64,000 nucleotides of DNA, from contig CAISPV010000060.1 in assembly GCA_903887485.1 (NCBI GenBank), positions 1 through 64,000 on the forward strand. Direction: 5' to 3'. The DNA comes from an uncultured Desulfobulbaceae bacterium. GTDB lineage: Bacteria; Desulfobacterota; Desulfobulbia; Desulfobulbales; Desulfocapsaceae. The stretch's first letter is position 1. Each line of letters opens with the position of its first letter. Under the pieces are notes generated by a model. That model saw only the letters and a list, made by a program, of their open reading frames with translations, did no database searches and was not told the DNA's origin. Shown piece by piece: positions 8,831 to 18,267 of the stretch. A program made the translations under genes and the position numbers.

Positions 8831-10198
8831 CTATACCAATCCCTGTTCCAGCATGGCACGAGCCACCTTGACAAATCCGGCAATATTGGCGCCGGCAACG
8901 TAATTTCCCGACACACCATATTCCGCCGCTGTATCAAGACAACTCTGATGAATAAACTTCATGATCTGCCTGAGCCTGGCATCCACCTCAACCCTCGACC
9001 AGGACAGCCGCATGGCATTCTGGGCCATCTCCATCCCGGAGACCGCCACCCCGCCGGCATTTGCCGCCTTGCCCGGCCCGTACAGGATATTCTGGGCAAG
9101 AAAGAGCTCCACCGCCTCGGGCAGACATGGCATATTGGCCCCTTCACAGACCAGACCAACACCACCTGCCAGGAGCCGGGCCGCATCATGGCCATTGATC
9201 TCATTCTGGGTCGCGCAGGGGAAGGCGCAATCCGCAGGAAAGCTCCACACCAGATGCTGATCCCCATCAGCCGCCAGCGGATCACAAGGGATATAAATGG
9301 CACCAGGATAGCGCTCTCCATATTCAGTCAGCCGCCCCCGCCGAAAATTTTTTAGATCCTTGATAAAGGCAAGTTTATCTAGATCAAGTCCCTGCTCGTC
9401 ATAGATGACACCCGTGGAATCAGACAGGGTCAACACCCGGCCCCCGAGTTCCAGCGCCTTTTCGGCGGCGAACAGGGCCACATTCCCTGCCCCGGAGATC
9501 AGGCAGCGCTTGCCTTCCAGCGTCTGGCCACGGGTGGCAAGCATCTCGCCAGCAAAATAAACCATCCCGTAACCAGCGGCCTCAGGCCGAATCAGACTGC
9601 CACCCCAGGCAAGACCTTTGCCGGTCAATACCCCCGTGAATTCATTGGCTATTTTTTTATACATCCCAAAGAGATAGCCAATCTCCCGGCCCCCAACCCC
9701 GATGTCACCAGCGGGGATATCGGTATCCGGCCCGATATGCCGGGACAGCTCAGCCATGAAGGCCTGACAGAAGCGCATAACCTCCCCGTCTGATCTTCCC
9801 TTGGGATCAAAATCAGCACCGCCCTTGGCCCCGCCCAGGACCAGAGGAGTCAGTGCGTTTTTAAACACCTGCTCAAAGGCCAGAAACTTCATGATCCCCA
9901 AATTCACCGAAGGATGGAAGCGCAGACCGCCCTTGTACGGACCAAGGGCGCTGTTCATCTGCACCCGGTACCCGCGATTCACCTGCACCTGCCCCTTATC
10001 ATCCATCCATGGCACCCGGAACAGGATGACCCGCTCCGGCTCCATGATCCGTTCAAGCACGGCCAGTCGGCGATATTCAGGATGATGCTCCAGCACTGGC
10101 CCAATCGTAGCAAGCACCCCGAGCACAGCCTGATGAAACTCACGCTGTTCAGGGTCCCTGCCTTGCACCCAATTCATTATCTCATCCACAGATGCCAT
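8831..10198 (-). CDS. gdhA: NADP-type glutamate dehydrogenase
   Basis: Catalyses reductive amination of 2-oxoglutarate to glutamate, the high-ammonium assimilation route. The 455-residue length and motifs fit the hexameric NADP-dependent class: PYKGGLRFHPSVN, KGGADFDPKGRSD (catalytic Lys/Asp region), GVGGREIGYLFG, and a dinucleotide fold at CLISGAGNVA. ATG 10198 gives an N-terminus that aligns well with E. coli GdhA (VQGRDPEQREF). It is divergent from glnB-amtB and leads the operon gdhA-bpt-amrS. Confidence 0.95.
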   Translation of the reverse strand: MASVDEIMNWVQGRDPEQREFHQAVLGVLATIGPVLEHHPEYRRLAVLERIMEPERVILFRVPWMDDKGQVQVNRGYRVQMNSALGPYKGGLRFHPSVNLGIMKFLAFEQVFKNALTPLVLGGAKGGADFDPKGRSDGEVMRFCQAFMAELSRHIGPDTDIPAGDIGVGGREIGYLFGMYKKIANEFTGVLTGKGLAWGGSLIRPEAAGYGMVYFAGEMLATRGQTLEGKRCLISGAGNVALFAAEKALELGGRVLTLSDSTGVIYDEQGLDLDKLAFIKDLKNFRRGRLTEYGERYPGAIYIPCDPLAADGDQHLVWSFPADCAFPCATQNEINGHDAARLLAGGVGLVCEGANMPCLPEAVELFLAQNILYGPGKAANAGGVAVSGMEMAQNAMRLSWSRVEVDARLRQIMKFIHQSCLDTAAEYGVSGNYVAGANIAGFVKVARAMLEQGLV

Positions 10199-10379
10199 CC
10201 TTGCTTCATGGTTTGATCAAAGTCCAAGTTTTGCTTTTAAAACCTTTTGATAGCATCATTGTATAACCCTTTTACGAAAAAAGGAATATTTCTGCCTAAT
10301 CTTGCCGATCCTTTCCCAGAAGAAAGTTCGCCTGCAGTCACCAACAGGCTGCCTCTCCCCGGAAGTCCTTCACATTATT

Positions 10380-10406
10380 ACCCATATAGTTTTTTCCCAT
10401 ATGGGT
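10380..10406. repeat. Inverted repeat in the gdhA-glnB intergenic region
   Basis: Perfect 8-bp arms ACCCATAT and ATATGGGT separated by 11 bases that include a T run, about 180 bases upstream of gdhA. This could be an operator or a transcript hairpin. The rest of 10199-10608 is AT-rich with no gene. Confidence 0.45.
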
Positions 10407-10608
10407 TCCTCCAACATGTTGAAGATCAAAAAAATTGAAGCCTATTTACTCAACAGATTTTATACATTTTTGTATTGAGATAATATAGCAATTAACAAAA
10501 TCGTACTAAAGTAACACCAAGAAACACCCCTGCACGGAAGCACACACACTAATACAACATACTAATATACCTTAACATATTCAACTAATCCCAATCGGAC
10601 ATCAATGC

Positions 10609-11073
<465 letters not shown>

Positions 11074-11135
11074 CAAGACTCAAGGTTGATCTTAAATCAA
11101 AAAGAAGGGAAAACCATAATGAAAAGGGAGGGGAA

Positions 11136-12704
11136 ATGATGAAAAAACATGTATTACTGTTTCTGTTTATGATGACGTGTTGGTGTGGATCGCTTGCAAT
11201 GGCAGCAGAACCAGTGGCCGATCCATCCGGCGCCAACACCGGAATTGCCGCCGACGTAGTTGGCGCCAGTGCCGGAGCGCCGACTGCCGCTGATTTGGCG
11301 GCAATGAGTCAGGCCGAACCTTTAGCGGCAAAACTTGCAGACGTCATTGGACATAACAGAATTGCCATCAATATGGTTTGGACCATGATTTGCGGCTTTC
11401 TGGTTATGTTCATGCAGGCAGGGTTTGCCTTGGCTGAAGGCGGATTTACCCGGGCAAAGAACGCTGGACATACCATGGCGATGAATTTCATGATCTACGC
11501 TATCGGCATACTGGGTTACTGGATCTGCGGATTTGCTATTCAGATGGGCGGGAGCGGCGGGGCGGCCACTCTTGGTGGCGGCGCAGTTCTCAACAGTGAA
11601 TTTGTCATCAACCTCTTTGGCAAAGATTTCGGTCTGTTTGGCACCAAAGGCTTCTTCCTGTCTGGCGGAACCTATGATGCTGTTGTCTATGCCATCTTCC
11701 TGTTTCAGATGGTGTTCATGGACACGACCGCTACCATCCCGACCGGATCAATGGCAGAGCGCTGGACCTTCAAGTCCTTCGTCATCTACGGCTTTTTTAT
11801 CACCGCTTTGGTCTATCCGTTATTCGCCAACTGGGTATGGGGCGGCGGCTGGCTCTCACAGTTAGGAAAGAATTTTGCTTTGGGGCATGGCCATGTTGAT
11901 TTTGCCGGTTCATCGGTAGTACACATGACTGGTGGTTTTGCGGCCCTGGCCGGAGCGATGGTTCTGGGGCCACGACTTGGTAAGTTCAAGGCCGATGGCA
12001 CGCCTAATGCCATCCCGGGTCATCACATCCCTATGGCAATAACCGGATGTTTCATTCTTGCCTTTGGCTGGTTCGGATTCAATGCCGGTTCAACCCTTGC
12101 CGGTGGCGACTTGCGCCTGTCAGTGGTAGCCGTCAACACCATGCTGGCCTCGGCCGCCGGTGCATTCGGTGCCATGGCCTATATGTGGGCCATTTATGGC
12201 AAGCCGGATATCTCAATGATTGCCAATGGACTTCTGGCCGGCCTGGTAGCTATCACTGCACCCTGTGCCTTTGTTGATTCGGTTTCCGCCGTTATCATCG
12301 GTGCCATTGCGGGTATCCTGCTGTGCATAAGCGTCTTTTTTGTCGAGAGGGTGATGAAGGTTGACGATCCTGTTGGCGCGATTTCTGTGCACGGTGTCAA
12401 TGGGGCCTGGGGCGTGTTATCACTGGGACTCTTTGCTGATGGGACATACGGCGAGGGATTTAATGGAGTAAGCGGCACAGTGAAGGGCTTGTTTTATGGT
12501 GATTCATCTCAGTTCATCGCCCAGGTTATTGGTACGGTAACAAACATCGTTTTTGTCTTTGTCGTCATGTATGTCTTTTTTAAAGTACTCGACAAAATCG
12601 TTCCGTTGAGAGTTTCTCCAGAACTGGAATTGGAAGGTCTGGATCAGAGCGAAGTTGGTGTTACCGCCTATCCAGAATTTCATCTCAACAAAACACATCG
12701 GTAA
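11136..12704 (+). CDS. amtB: Ammonium transporter
   Basis: Inner-membrane ammonium channel of the Amt/Rh family, gated by P-II binding. The 522-residue protein has a cleavable signal peptide (ending near AMAAEP), an Ala/Gly-rich periplasmic linker of about 45 residues, then 11 membrane helices. DFAGSSVVHMTGG and FGWFGFNAGS are family signatures, and the pore His appears in VHMTGG and ISVHGVNGAWG. GGGAGGGG lies just before ATG 11136. It is 62 bases from glnB and ends at a strong terminator. Confidence 0.95.
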   Translation: MMKKHVLLFLFMMTCWCGSLAMAAEPVADPSGANTGIAADVVGASAGAPTAADLAAMSQAEPLAAKLADVIGHNRIAINMVWTMICGFLVMFMQAGFALAEGGFTRAKNAGHTMAMNFMIYAIGILGYWICGFAIQMGGSGGAATLGGGAVLNSEFVINLFGKDFGLFGTKGFFLSGGTYDAVVYAIFLFQMVFMDTTATIPTGSMAERWTFKSFVIYGFFITALVYPLFANWVWGGGWLSQLGKNFALGHGHVDFAGSSVVHMTGGFAALAGAMVLGPRLGKFKADGTPNAIPGHHIPMAITGCFILAFGWFGFNAGSTLAGGDLRLSVVAVNTMLASAAGAFGAMAYMWAIYGKPDISMIANGLLAGLVAITAPCAFVDSVSAVIIGAIAGILLCISVFFVERVMKVDDPVGAISVHGVNGAWGVLSLGLFADGTYGEGFNGVSGTVKGLFYGDSSQFIAQVIGTVTNIVFVFVVMYVFFKVLDKIVPLRVSPELELEGLDQSEVGVTAYPEFHLNKTHR

Positions 12705-12770
12705 TTATTAACTCAACTTTCCAAATAAGGATAACTTGCAAGAAGCATAATACCTCTAACATTATTGACA

Positions 12771-12826
12771 AATCGTTATTCCGGCATTTTTTAGCCGGAA
12801 TAACGATTCGCTTGCCACTTTTTTTG
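12771..12826 (+). terminator. Rho-independent terminator of glnB-amtB
   Basis: Perfect 15-bp arms (12771-12785 and 12794-12808) around an 8-base loop, followed within 15 bases by a run of seven T. Confidence 0.85.
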
Positions 12827-12924
12827 ATATAACTTATCGTCAGTTAATAATGTGGAAAGTTGAATCATTAAAATGGGATGGCCAGCGCCGTCCCGGACAA
12901 CCACCAATTAAAAAGGAGAGAACA

Positions 12925-13740
12925 ATGGAAACAAGAAAAAAAATCAGCATAGCCGTTTTGGGGGCCATGTGCTGCCTGCAGTTCAGTGGCGTCGCCAGGG
13001 CCGAAGAGGAGGACAAACCCACAGCAAACCTGGCGGTTGCCGCCCTAAGCAAGTACGTCTGGCGCGGCTTTGAGGTCACCAGGAACAGCATGGTACTGGA
13101 GCCGTCGATGACAGTCGCCTATAAAGGATTTTCCGCCAATGTCTGGGGCAATCTCGATACCGATTATTATGGATCAGGGCCAAATTCCGGCACAAATTTC
13201 TGGAATGAAACAGATTTCACCTTGGCCTACGACTGGACTATGGGACCAGTCGGCATGACTGCCGGTTATATTTATTATGCTTTTGATGGTCTTCCAGACA
13301 CCCAGGAAGTCTTTGCTCGCGCGGCCTGGCATGTCCTGCTGACCCCGACCCTGAGCATCTACAGGGATTACCAAAATCTGGCCGGTTGGTACATAACCCT
13401 TGGGGTGTCACATACCATTCCAATCACAGAAAAAATTGGCGTTAGCCTGGGTGCCCAAGCCGGTTATCTGGACGCCGCAGATGCCAGTTCCTATGCCGAG
13501 GTCAACGCAAGCAACTGGACCTACACCGATAAATCCTTCAACGGATTCCATGATGGACTGCTGTCAGTTTCGGTTCCTATCCAGGCAAATAAGTACATTA
13601 CGGTTACCCCGGTATTGAACTATTCGTTCCCGTTATCAGGCAAGTCCGCCGATTTGATTGAGATCAGAAGTCTTAACGGCGGGGGAAGCGGCGATAATAA
13701 CTTCGTTTATGGCGGCGTTACTGTCTCCATGGCCTTCTAA
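12925..13740 (+). CDS. Putative outer-membrane beta-barrel protein
   Basis: A 271-residue protein with a signal peptide ending after GVARAEE and then alternating beta-strand sequence ending in a terminal aromatic (VTVSMAF), the usual barrel-closing signature. SKYVWRGFE near the mature N-terminus is typical of TorF/Gcw_chp-type putative porins, where strands begin SxYxxRG. AAAAGGAGAGAAC precedes ATG 12925, so the in-frame upstream extension to 12850 is rejected. It follows the glnB-amtB terminator and might serve solute entry, but this is only inference from position. Confidence 0.78.
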   Translation: METRKKISIAVLGAMCCLQFSGVARAEEEDKPTANLAVAALSKYVWRGFEVTRNSMVLEPSMTVAYKGFSANVWGNLDTDYYGSGPNSGTNFWNETDFTLAYDWTMGPVGMTAGYIYYAFDGLPDTQEVFARAAWHVLLTPTLSIYRDYQNLAGWYITLGVSHTIPITEKIGVSLGAQAGYLDAADASSYAEVNASNWTYTDKSFNGFHDGLLSVSVPIQANKYITVTPVLNYSFPLSGKSADLIEIRSLNGGGSGDNNFVYGGVTVSMAF

Positions 13741-13759
13741 TAGAGTTTTCCTAAGCAAT

Positions 13760-13803
13760 GCATAAGGGCGGCATTCCCCTTAAGGAGCCTGCCGCCCTTA
13801 TGC
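13760..13803. terminator. Bidirectional terminator hairpin
   Basis: Perfect 13-bp arms GCATAAGGGCGGC (13760-13772) and GCCGCCCTTATGC (13791-13803) between convergent genes. The poly-T tract is weak on both sides. Confidence 0.65.
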
Positions 13804-13872
13804 TCTTCACATCGTCCCAATACATGTAACAAGTTCGCGTCAACTCATTCAATTAAAAAAAGATTGACAACC

Positions 13873-14949
13873 TCAAACAGGTCTTGCCTGTCGCGATTCG
13901 GCCAGTTCCAGTGGAGTATTGATGTTATGCCAGGAAGACCTGATCTGCAGAGGAATGAGGGGGGTCTCGATCTTGCCCTGTCTGGCAATCTGGCCAATCC
14001 GTAAAGAACCGGAGGCAAGGAGTTCCTCAAAAAGAGGGCCGCAACGATAATCATAATGGGCCAACAACGGCTCCACATAGCCGTTTTCCTGAAGACAGGG
14101 CACCGTCCCCCAATATCCGGGCTGACGCTGGGCAAGCAACCAGGTCAGGGCCTCCGTGCTGATATCCGGCATATCACAGGCAATGAGCAGCCAGGAAACC
14201 GCAGGCTGCCAGCGCATAGCCGCAAGGATACCGGTTAAAGGGCCGCGAGCCTCCGGAACATCGGGAAGCCGGGGGAGATGGGCCAGCGATTGCGGCACCA
14301 AACCGCCGCCCGAAAGGGCAATCTGATCACCAATCAGGGGTTGAAGCAGGCCGACCGTATGTTCAAGCCAGGTGGAGCCGGCAGTTGCTTCTTCCTTCTC
14401 AAGCAGATGCTTGGGCCGTCCCATCCGGGAACTGCGGCCACCAATCAAGACACAGGCCCAGACCGGCGTCTGACGCCAGATCTCCTGCAGCCATTGCAGA
14501 AGGAAATCAAGAACCTGCGCCGCTCGCGTCTCACCTCGTGAGAACACCTTGAGCACCGCCTCCACATCCGTAGACGGCATTCCCCCATCATTCGCCAGGA
14601 GCCAGACTTTCGGTACGGGGGTCTGGCCATGCCCTTCAACGAGCACCAGATCATAACGGCGGGCAAGCTGACTGAGTTGAAAGCCGAAACTGGCCCCAGC
14701 ATCCCCGTGCAGGCGAACAAACTCCTCACCGCCAAGAAGAAAAACATCCGCGCCCGCCCGATACAGCCGATCGCCATCCTTACCGGGAATATCCACCACC
14801 AGATTCCGGCAATCATGTTTGACCACAGCCACCCGCAGCCCGCGTTGCACCAGTTCCGGCAATAGGGCCTCAATGAGCGTGGTCTTCCCTGCTCCCGAGA
14901 GGCCGCAGATCCCAAGGATCGGCAGCCTTGTTGCGGGCTGCTCCGGCAT
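13873..14949 (-). CDS. mobBA: MobB-MobA fusion, molybdopterin guanine dinucleotide biosynthesis
   Basis: A two-domain protein of 358 residues. Residues 10-160 are MobB, a P-loop GTPase (GLSGAGKTT at 16-24, VAVVKHD, and RLYRAGADVFLL). Residues from about 165 are MobA, which transfers GMP to molybdopterin: LIGGRSSRMGRPKHLL nucleotide-binding loop, LLIACDMPDIS metal-binding Asp, and a C-terminal INTPLEL. ATG 14949 has AAGGAG six bases upstream; ATG 14985, 16 bases after mqnD, is an alternative. The products are normally separate. Linkage to moaE is loose. Confidence 0.9.
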   Translation of the reverse strand: MPEQPATRLPILGICGLSGAGKTTLIEALLPELVQRGLRVAVVKHDCRNLVVDIPGKDGDRLYRAGADVFLLGGEEFVRLHGDAGASFGFQLSQLARRYDLVLVEGHGQTPVPKVWLLANDGGMPSTDVEAVLKVFSRGETRAAQVLDFLLQWLQEIWRQTPVWACVLIGGRSSRMGRPKHLLEKEEATAGSTWLEHTVGLLQPLIGDQIALSGGGLVPQSLAHLPRLPDVPEARGPLTGILAAMRWQPAVSWLLIACDMPDISTEALTWLLAQRQPGYWGTVPCLQENGYVEPLLAHYDYRCGPLFEELLASGSLRIGQIARQGKIETPLIPLQIRSSWHNINTPLELAESRQARPV

Positions 14950-15001
14950 CTGGCTCTCCTTCTGCTGAAAAGATTGCTGTTTCATGATTGATCTTCCCCT
15001 C

Positions 15002-15853
15002 TCACTCCGACCCCAAGGCGCGACTGGAGTGGGGCAGGATGCCCGCATCTCTTCCCCGCTGCAAAAAAGCAGCAATGGCAGCCATCCCCGCAGGCCCGAG
15101 CTCTCTGGAGAAATCATTCACATACAGACCGATATGATCCTGAATGACCCGCTCCTCCAGCTCCTGGGCATGCTCTCTGATATAAGGCAAACACTGCTCA
15201 GGATGGGCAAAGGCCCAGTCAATGGAGGCCCGGATCGCTTGATCGATGGCCGCAATCCGTTCCCGGCCGAGCGAGCGCCGAGCGGCGATACAACCCAGAG
15301 GAATGGGATACCCAGTATCCTGCTCCCACCACCGGCCAAGATCCTGAAGGCAGATCAACCCCTCCTGCCGATAGGTGAACCGGCTCTCATGGATAATGAC
15401 CCCGGCATCCACCTGCCCCTGCTGCACCGCCGCCATGATGGTATCAAAACGCATCTCTACCAGCTCCGTACATCCTGGCAAAAAGAGACGGAACAGAAGG
15501 GCCGCCGTGGTCAGGCGGCCGGGGATGGCAATTCTATAGCGCTCAGGAGTGCCCAGATCAAGGGGGCTTCGCGCCACCAGCAACGGCCCGCATCCCCGGC
15601 CCAGGGCGCTGCCCGATGACAAGACGCAGTATTCATCAAGCACATGGCCAAGGGCATGGTAAGAGAGCTTGGTCACATCCAGCCGATGCTCCAGAGCCCA
15701 GCCATTGAGGGTCTCCACGTCTTCCAGCACCGGAGTTGCCAGTTCCGTTCCCGGCAGATCAATCTTGCCATGGGTCAGTCCATAGAAGATAAAGGTATCA
15801 TTGGGACAGGGTGAGTAGCCGATGCTTATTGACTTTATTAACGGTTTCGTCAC
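15002..15853 (-). CDS. mqnD: 1,4-dihydroxy-6-naphthoate synthase
   Basis: MqnD converts cyclic dehypoxanthinyl futalosine to 1,4-dihydroxy-6-naphthoate in the futalosine route to menaquinone. The 283 residues show the family N-terminus (ISIGYSPCPNDTFIFYGL), VTKLSYHALGHVL, and VDAGVIIHESRFTY with the catalytic His region. The fold is that of a periplasmic-binding-protein-like lyase. It shares four bases with mqnB upstream (ATGA) and is followed by mobBA. Confidence 0.93.
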   Translation of the reverse strand: MTKPLIKSISIGYSPCPNDTFIFYGLTHGKIDLPGTELATPVLEDVETLNGWALEHRLDVTKLSYHALGHVLDEYCVLSSGSALGRGCGPLLVARSPLDLGTPERYRIAIPGRLTTAALLFRLFLPGCTELVEMRFDTIMAAVQQGQVDAGVIIHESRFTYRQEGLICLQDLGRWWEQDTGYPIPLGCIAARRSLGRERIAAIDQAIRASIDWAFAHPEQCLPYIREHAQELEERVIQDHIGLYVNDFSRELGPAGMAAIAAFLQRGRDAGILPHSSRALGSE

Positions 15854-16545
15854 GACTCCTCCATCTCTCTGATCAGCAAGTCTGCCGCTTCAGCCGCCCT
15901 GGCACAGGCCTCAGCCATCTTCCAGCGACTCAGATCCCGGTCTTCCACCAGGTTTGAGACCGCGCGCACCTCCAGCAGAGGCAGGGAAAACTCGGCGCAG
16001 ACCCTGGCCACCGCCGCCCCTTCCATATTCTCGCACAGCCCTTGATACCTGGCGGCCAGCATCGCCCCCCGCTGCCTGGTGGCACTGACAGCCGAAACGG
16101 TCACAAAATTACCGCACCGGTAGGCCATACCATGGCGATCCAGAATCTTCCTGGCCTGGCGCAGCATGGACGAATCCAGGGGAAAAACCGTACTGCCGCC
16201 CAATTTCTCATCAAGTGCCTCAAGATGATCAGCAAAACAGATCCCGAAATCCCCCAGGTTCTCCTGCTCTGCCAGACACAGATCAAGCAGTGCGCCATTG
16301 CCCGACGGCGACGGTGCACAGACATAGGCCCCGGCCACTCCGAAGTTCAACACCTTATCAACACGCGGATCTCGTCTTTCCAGGTAACGGGTCAGACGCA
16401 GAGTCGTCTCCACCGGCCCGACCCCGGCAATCAGGGTACAACAGGGAAGCGCCCGACCTTCCTGGCAAGAGAGATCCCTGCCCATCGCCAGGAATCGCGC
16501 AAGGGGTTTCATCTCAAATTCAGTTGCGGCCACAGCAAGGATCAT
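15850..16545 (-). CDS. mqnB: Futalosine hydrolase
   Basis: Cleaves futalosine to dehypoxanthine futalosine and hypoxanthine in menaquinone synthesis. The 231-residue product from ATG 16545 has the nucleoside-phosphorylase-like fold, beginning MILAVAATEFEMKPL, with GVAGAY (nucleoside pocket), ENMEGAAVARVC (ribose-binding Met/Glu) and EVRAVSNLVEDRD near the C-terminus. In-frame sequence upstream to 16650 is non-coding in character. It overlaps mqnD by four bases; mqnA, mqnC and mqnE are not in the window. Confidence 0.92.
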   Translation of the reverse strand: MILAVAATEFEMKPLARFLAMGRDLSCQEGRALPCCTLIAGVGPVETTLRLTRYLERRDPRVDKVLNFGVAGAYVCAPSPSGNGALLDLCLAEQENLGDFGICFADHLEALDEKLGGSTVFPLDSSMLRQARKILDRHGMAYRCGNFVTVSAVSATRQRGAMLAARYQGLCENMEGAAVARVCAEFSLPLLEVRAVSNLVEDRDLSRWKMAEACARAAEAADLLIREMEES

Positions 16546-16627
16546 GGTAGGTAGTTCAAGGTTTGAAGGCTGAAGACTCACGAAGAAAAGGCAACATTCA
16601 TCTCTTTTACTGCAAAACAGAACAACC

Positions 16628-17716
16628 ATGCAACAGGATTTCACGCTCACCGCCTACGACTATCCCCTGCCGCCGGAAAATATCGCCCAGCATCCAGCGG
16701 ACAGACGGGAAGACTCAAGACTCTTTGTCCTGCACCGCGAAACAGACACAAGAGAGCATCGCACCTTCACCGATATAGTCGATCTGCTGCAGCCAGGCGA
16801 CCTGCTGGTCATCAATGACACCAAGGTCTTTCCCGCTAGACTGTTAGGCCAAAAAGATACGGGCGGCAAGGCAGATGTCTTTCTTCTATCCTATCCCCTG
16901 CTGATTGAAGACACAGCAGAAAAGGCCGCCTCCGCAACCGCCGTTGCCACAGCCCTGATAAAAAGCTCCAAACGGCCTCGTCAAGGATCAACCATTACCA
17001 TCAACGACGACCTTTCCTGCACTATCTTGGAACAACTGGGCGAAGGCAGGGTCAGCATCGCGCTCCATTACGACCGGCAAAAGGAGTTGACCGAGATCCT
17101 CAAAAATCACGGTCAGATCCCACTTCCCCCATATATCGCAAGAACAAACGGCAGCACCGCCGAAGACAGCAACCGCTATCAGACCGTCTATGCCGACCAG
17201 CCAGGGGCCGTGGCCGCGCCCACGGCCGGCCTCCATTTCTCGGAATCACTTCTAGAAAAAATCAGGAACAAAGGCGTAACAATCGCCAGAATAACCCTGC
17301 ATGTAGGGTATGGAACCTTTGCCCCGGTGCGAACCGAGGCCATCAGGGACCACACGATCCATCAAGAGTATGTCCATATCTCCAAAGAAAATGCTGAAAC
17401 AATTAACAGGGTTCGACAAGAAGCGGGGAAGATCTGGGCCGTGGGCACAACCACGGTGCGGGCCCTTGAATTTGCAGGAAATGAGGAGGGAAAGGTCCTG
17501 CCGACAGATGGTTGGTGCAACCTCTATATCGTGCCGGGCTATCGGTTCAAGGTGATTGACAACCTGATCACCAACTTTCACCTGCCCCAGTCATCCCTGC
17601 TCTTTCTGGTATCGGCCCTCTGCGGCCGGGAAAGACTGTTGGACTGTTACCGGGAAGCGATTGCGCAAGGCTACCGATTTTATTCCTATGGCGATGCCAT
17701 GGCCATAACAAAATAG
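16628..17716 (+). CDS. queA: S-adenosylmethionine:tRNA ribosyltransferase-isomerase
   Basis: QueA forms epoxyqueuosine in tRNA using the ribosyl group of SAM. The 362 residues are full length and show PPENIAQHPADRREDSRL, LVINDTKVFPARL, APTAGLHFSE, TLHVGYGTFAPVR and NLITNFHLPQSSLLFLVSA, all diagnostic. It is transcribed divergently from mqnB with only about 80 bases between starts, and ends at its own hairpin terminator. Confidence 0.96.
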   Translation: MQQDFTLTAYDYPLPPENIAQHPADRREDSRLFVLHRETDTREHRTFTDIVDLLQPGDLLVINDTKVFPARLLGQKDTGGKADVFLLSYPLLIEDTAEKAASATAVATALIKSSKRPRQGSTITINDDLSCTILEQLGEGRVSIALHYDRQKELTEILKNHGQIPLPPYIARTNGSTAEDSNRYQTVYADQPGAVAAPTAGLHFSESLLEKIRNKGVTIARITLHVGYGTFAPVRTEAIRDHTIHQEYVHISKENAETINRVRQEAGKIWAVGTTTVRALEFAGNEEGKVLPTDGWCNLYIVPGYRFKVIDNLITNFHLPQSSLLFLVSALCGRERLLDCYREAIAQGYRFYSYGDAMAITK

Positions 17717-17744
17717 GCGGTTGCCGAAAAATCAGCAACCGCCT
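17715..17744. terminator. Terminator hairpin after queA
   Basis: Perfect 10-bp arms AGGCGGTTGC and GCAACCGCCT with a 10-base loop, overlapping the queA stop codon. There is no long T tract on the plus side. Confidence 0.65.
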
Positions 17745-17781
17745 GAAACAACAGAAAATCTAAAAAAGTCCAGAAAACCGA

Positions 17782-18048
17782 TCAGCCGGCCGCAGCCGGA
17801 CACTTGGTACACCCGCCGGCGGAACAGGGCGGCGTTGTGGCTGTGGCGCTGGAACCTGCCCCTTTCTGGGTACTGGCGTAACCATCTGCGTACCAGCCGC
17901 CACCCTTGAGCTGAAAAGAGCTCATGGACATTACTTTTTTAACCGACCCTTCACATTCAGGACAACTGCTCAACGGCGCATCCGCCATCCGTTGCTGCAC
18001 CTCAAACACCTTTCGACAGGCATCACACTCATATTCATAAACTGGCAT
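17782..18048 (-). CDS. FmdB-family zinc ribbon protein
   Basis: An 88-residue protein with the FmdB/CxxC_CxxC_SSSS zinc ribbon: MPVYEYECDACRKVFE, then SSCPECEGSVKKVMS, giving two CxxC pairs, followed by SSFQLKGGGWYADGY, a stretch typical of the family. A Cys-rich tail (CSAGGCTKCP) is extra. FmdB was named from a putative formamidase regulator; the cellular role is unproven. Bases 18049-18267 downstream of the sensor kinase hold no recognised feature. Confidence 0.88.
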   Translation of the reverse strand: MPVYEYECDACRKVFEVQQRMADAPLSSCPECEGSVKKVMSMSSFQLKGGGWYADGYASTQKGAGSSATATTPPCSAGGCTKCPAAAG

Positions 18049-18267
18049 TTCTCTACTCCATTCCTGACAAATATACTCTTAAATATACTCTTTCCAGACT
18101 CAGAACCAAAAAACAAAAACCCTTCCAGCCTGGAGCTTATCTTCCTGTTTCTCTGTACTCAAAGAGAAACTATAATTTAACGCTCCTGACTTCATCTGTC
18201 AATAAGCACACTCTATGAAATAAGGCAAATTGCCGACCGCCGCAAAATCATGGTCGCTGATTACCTA

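Noticed and set aside
12850-12924. N-terminal extension of the outer-membrane protein at 12925
   Set aside because: The internal ATG has a strong ribosome binding site and starts a normal signal peptide.
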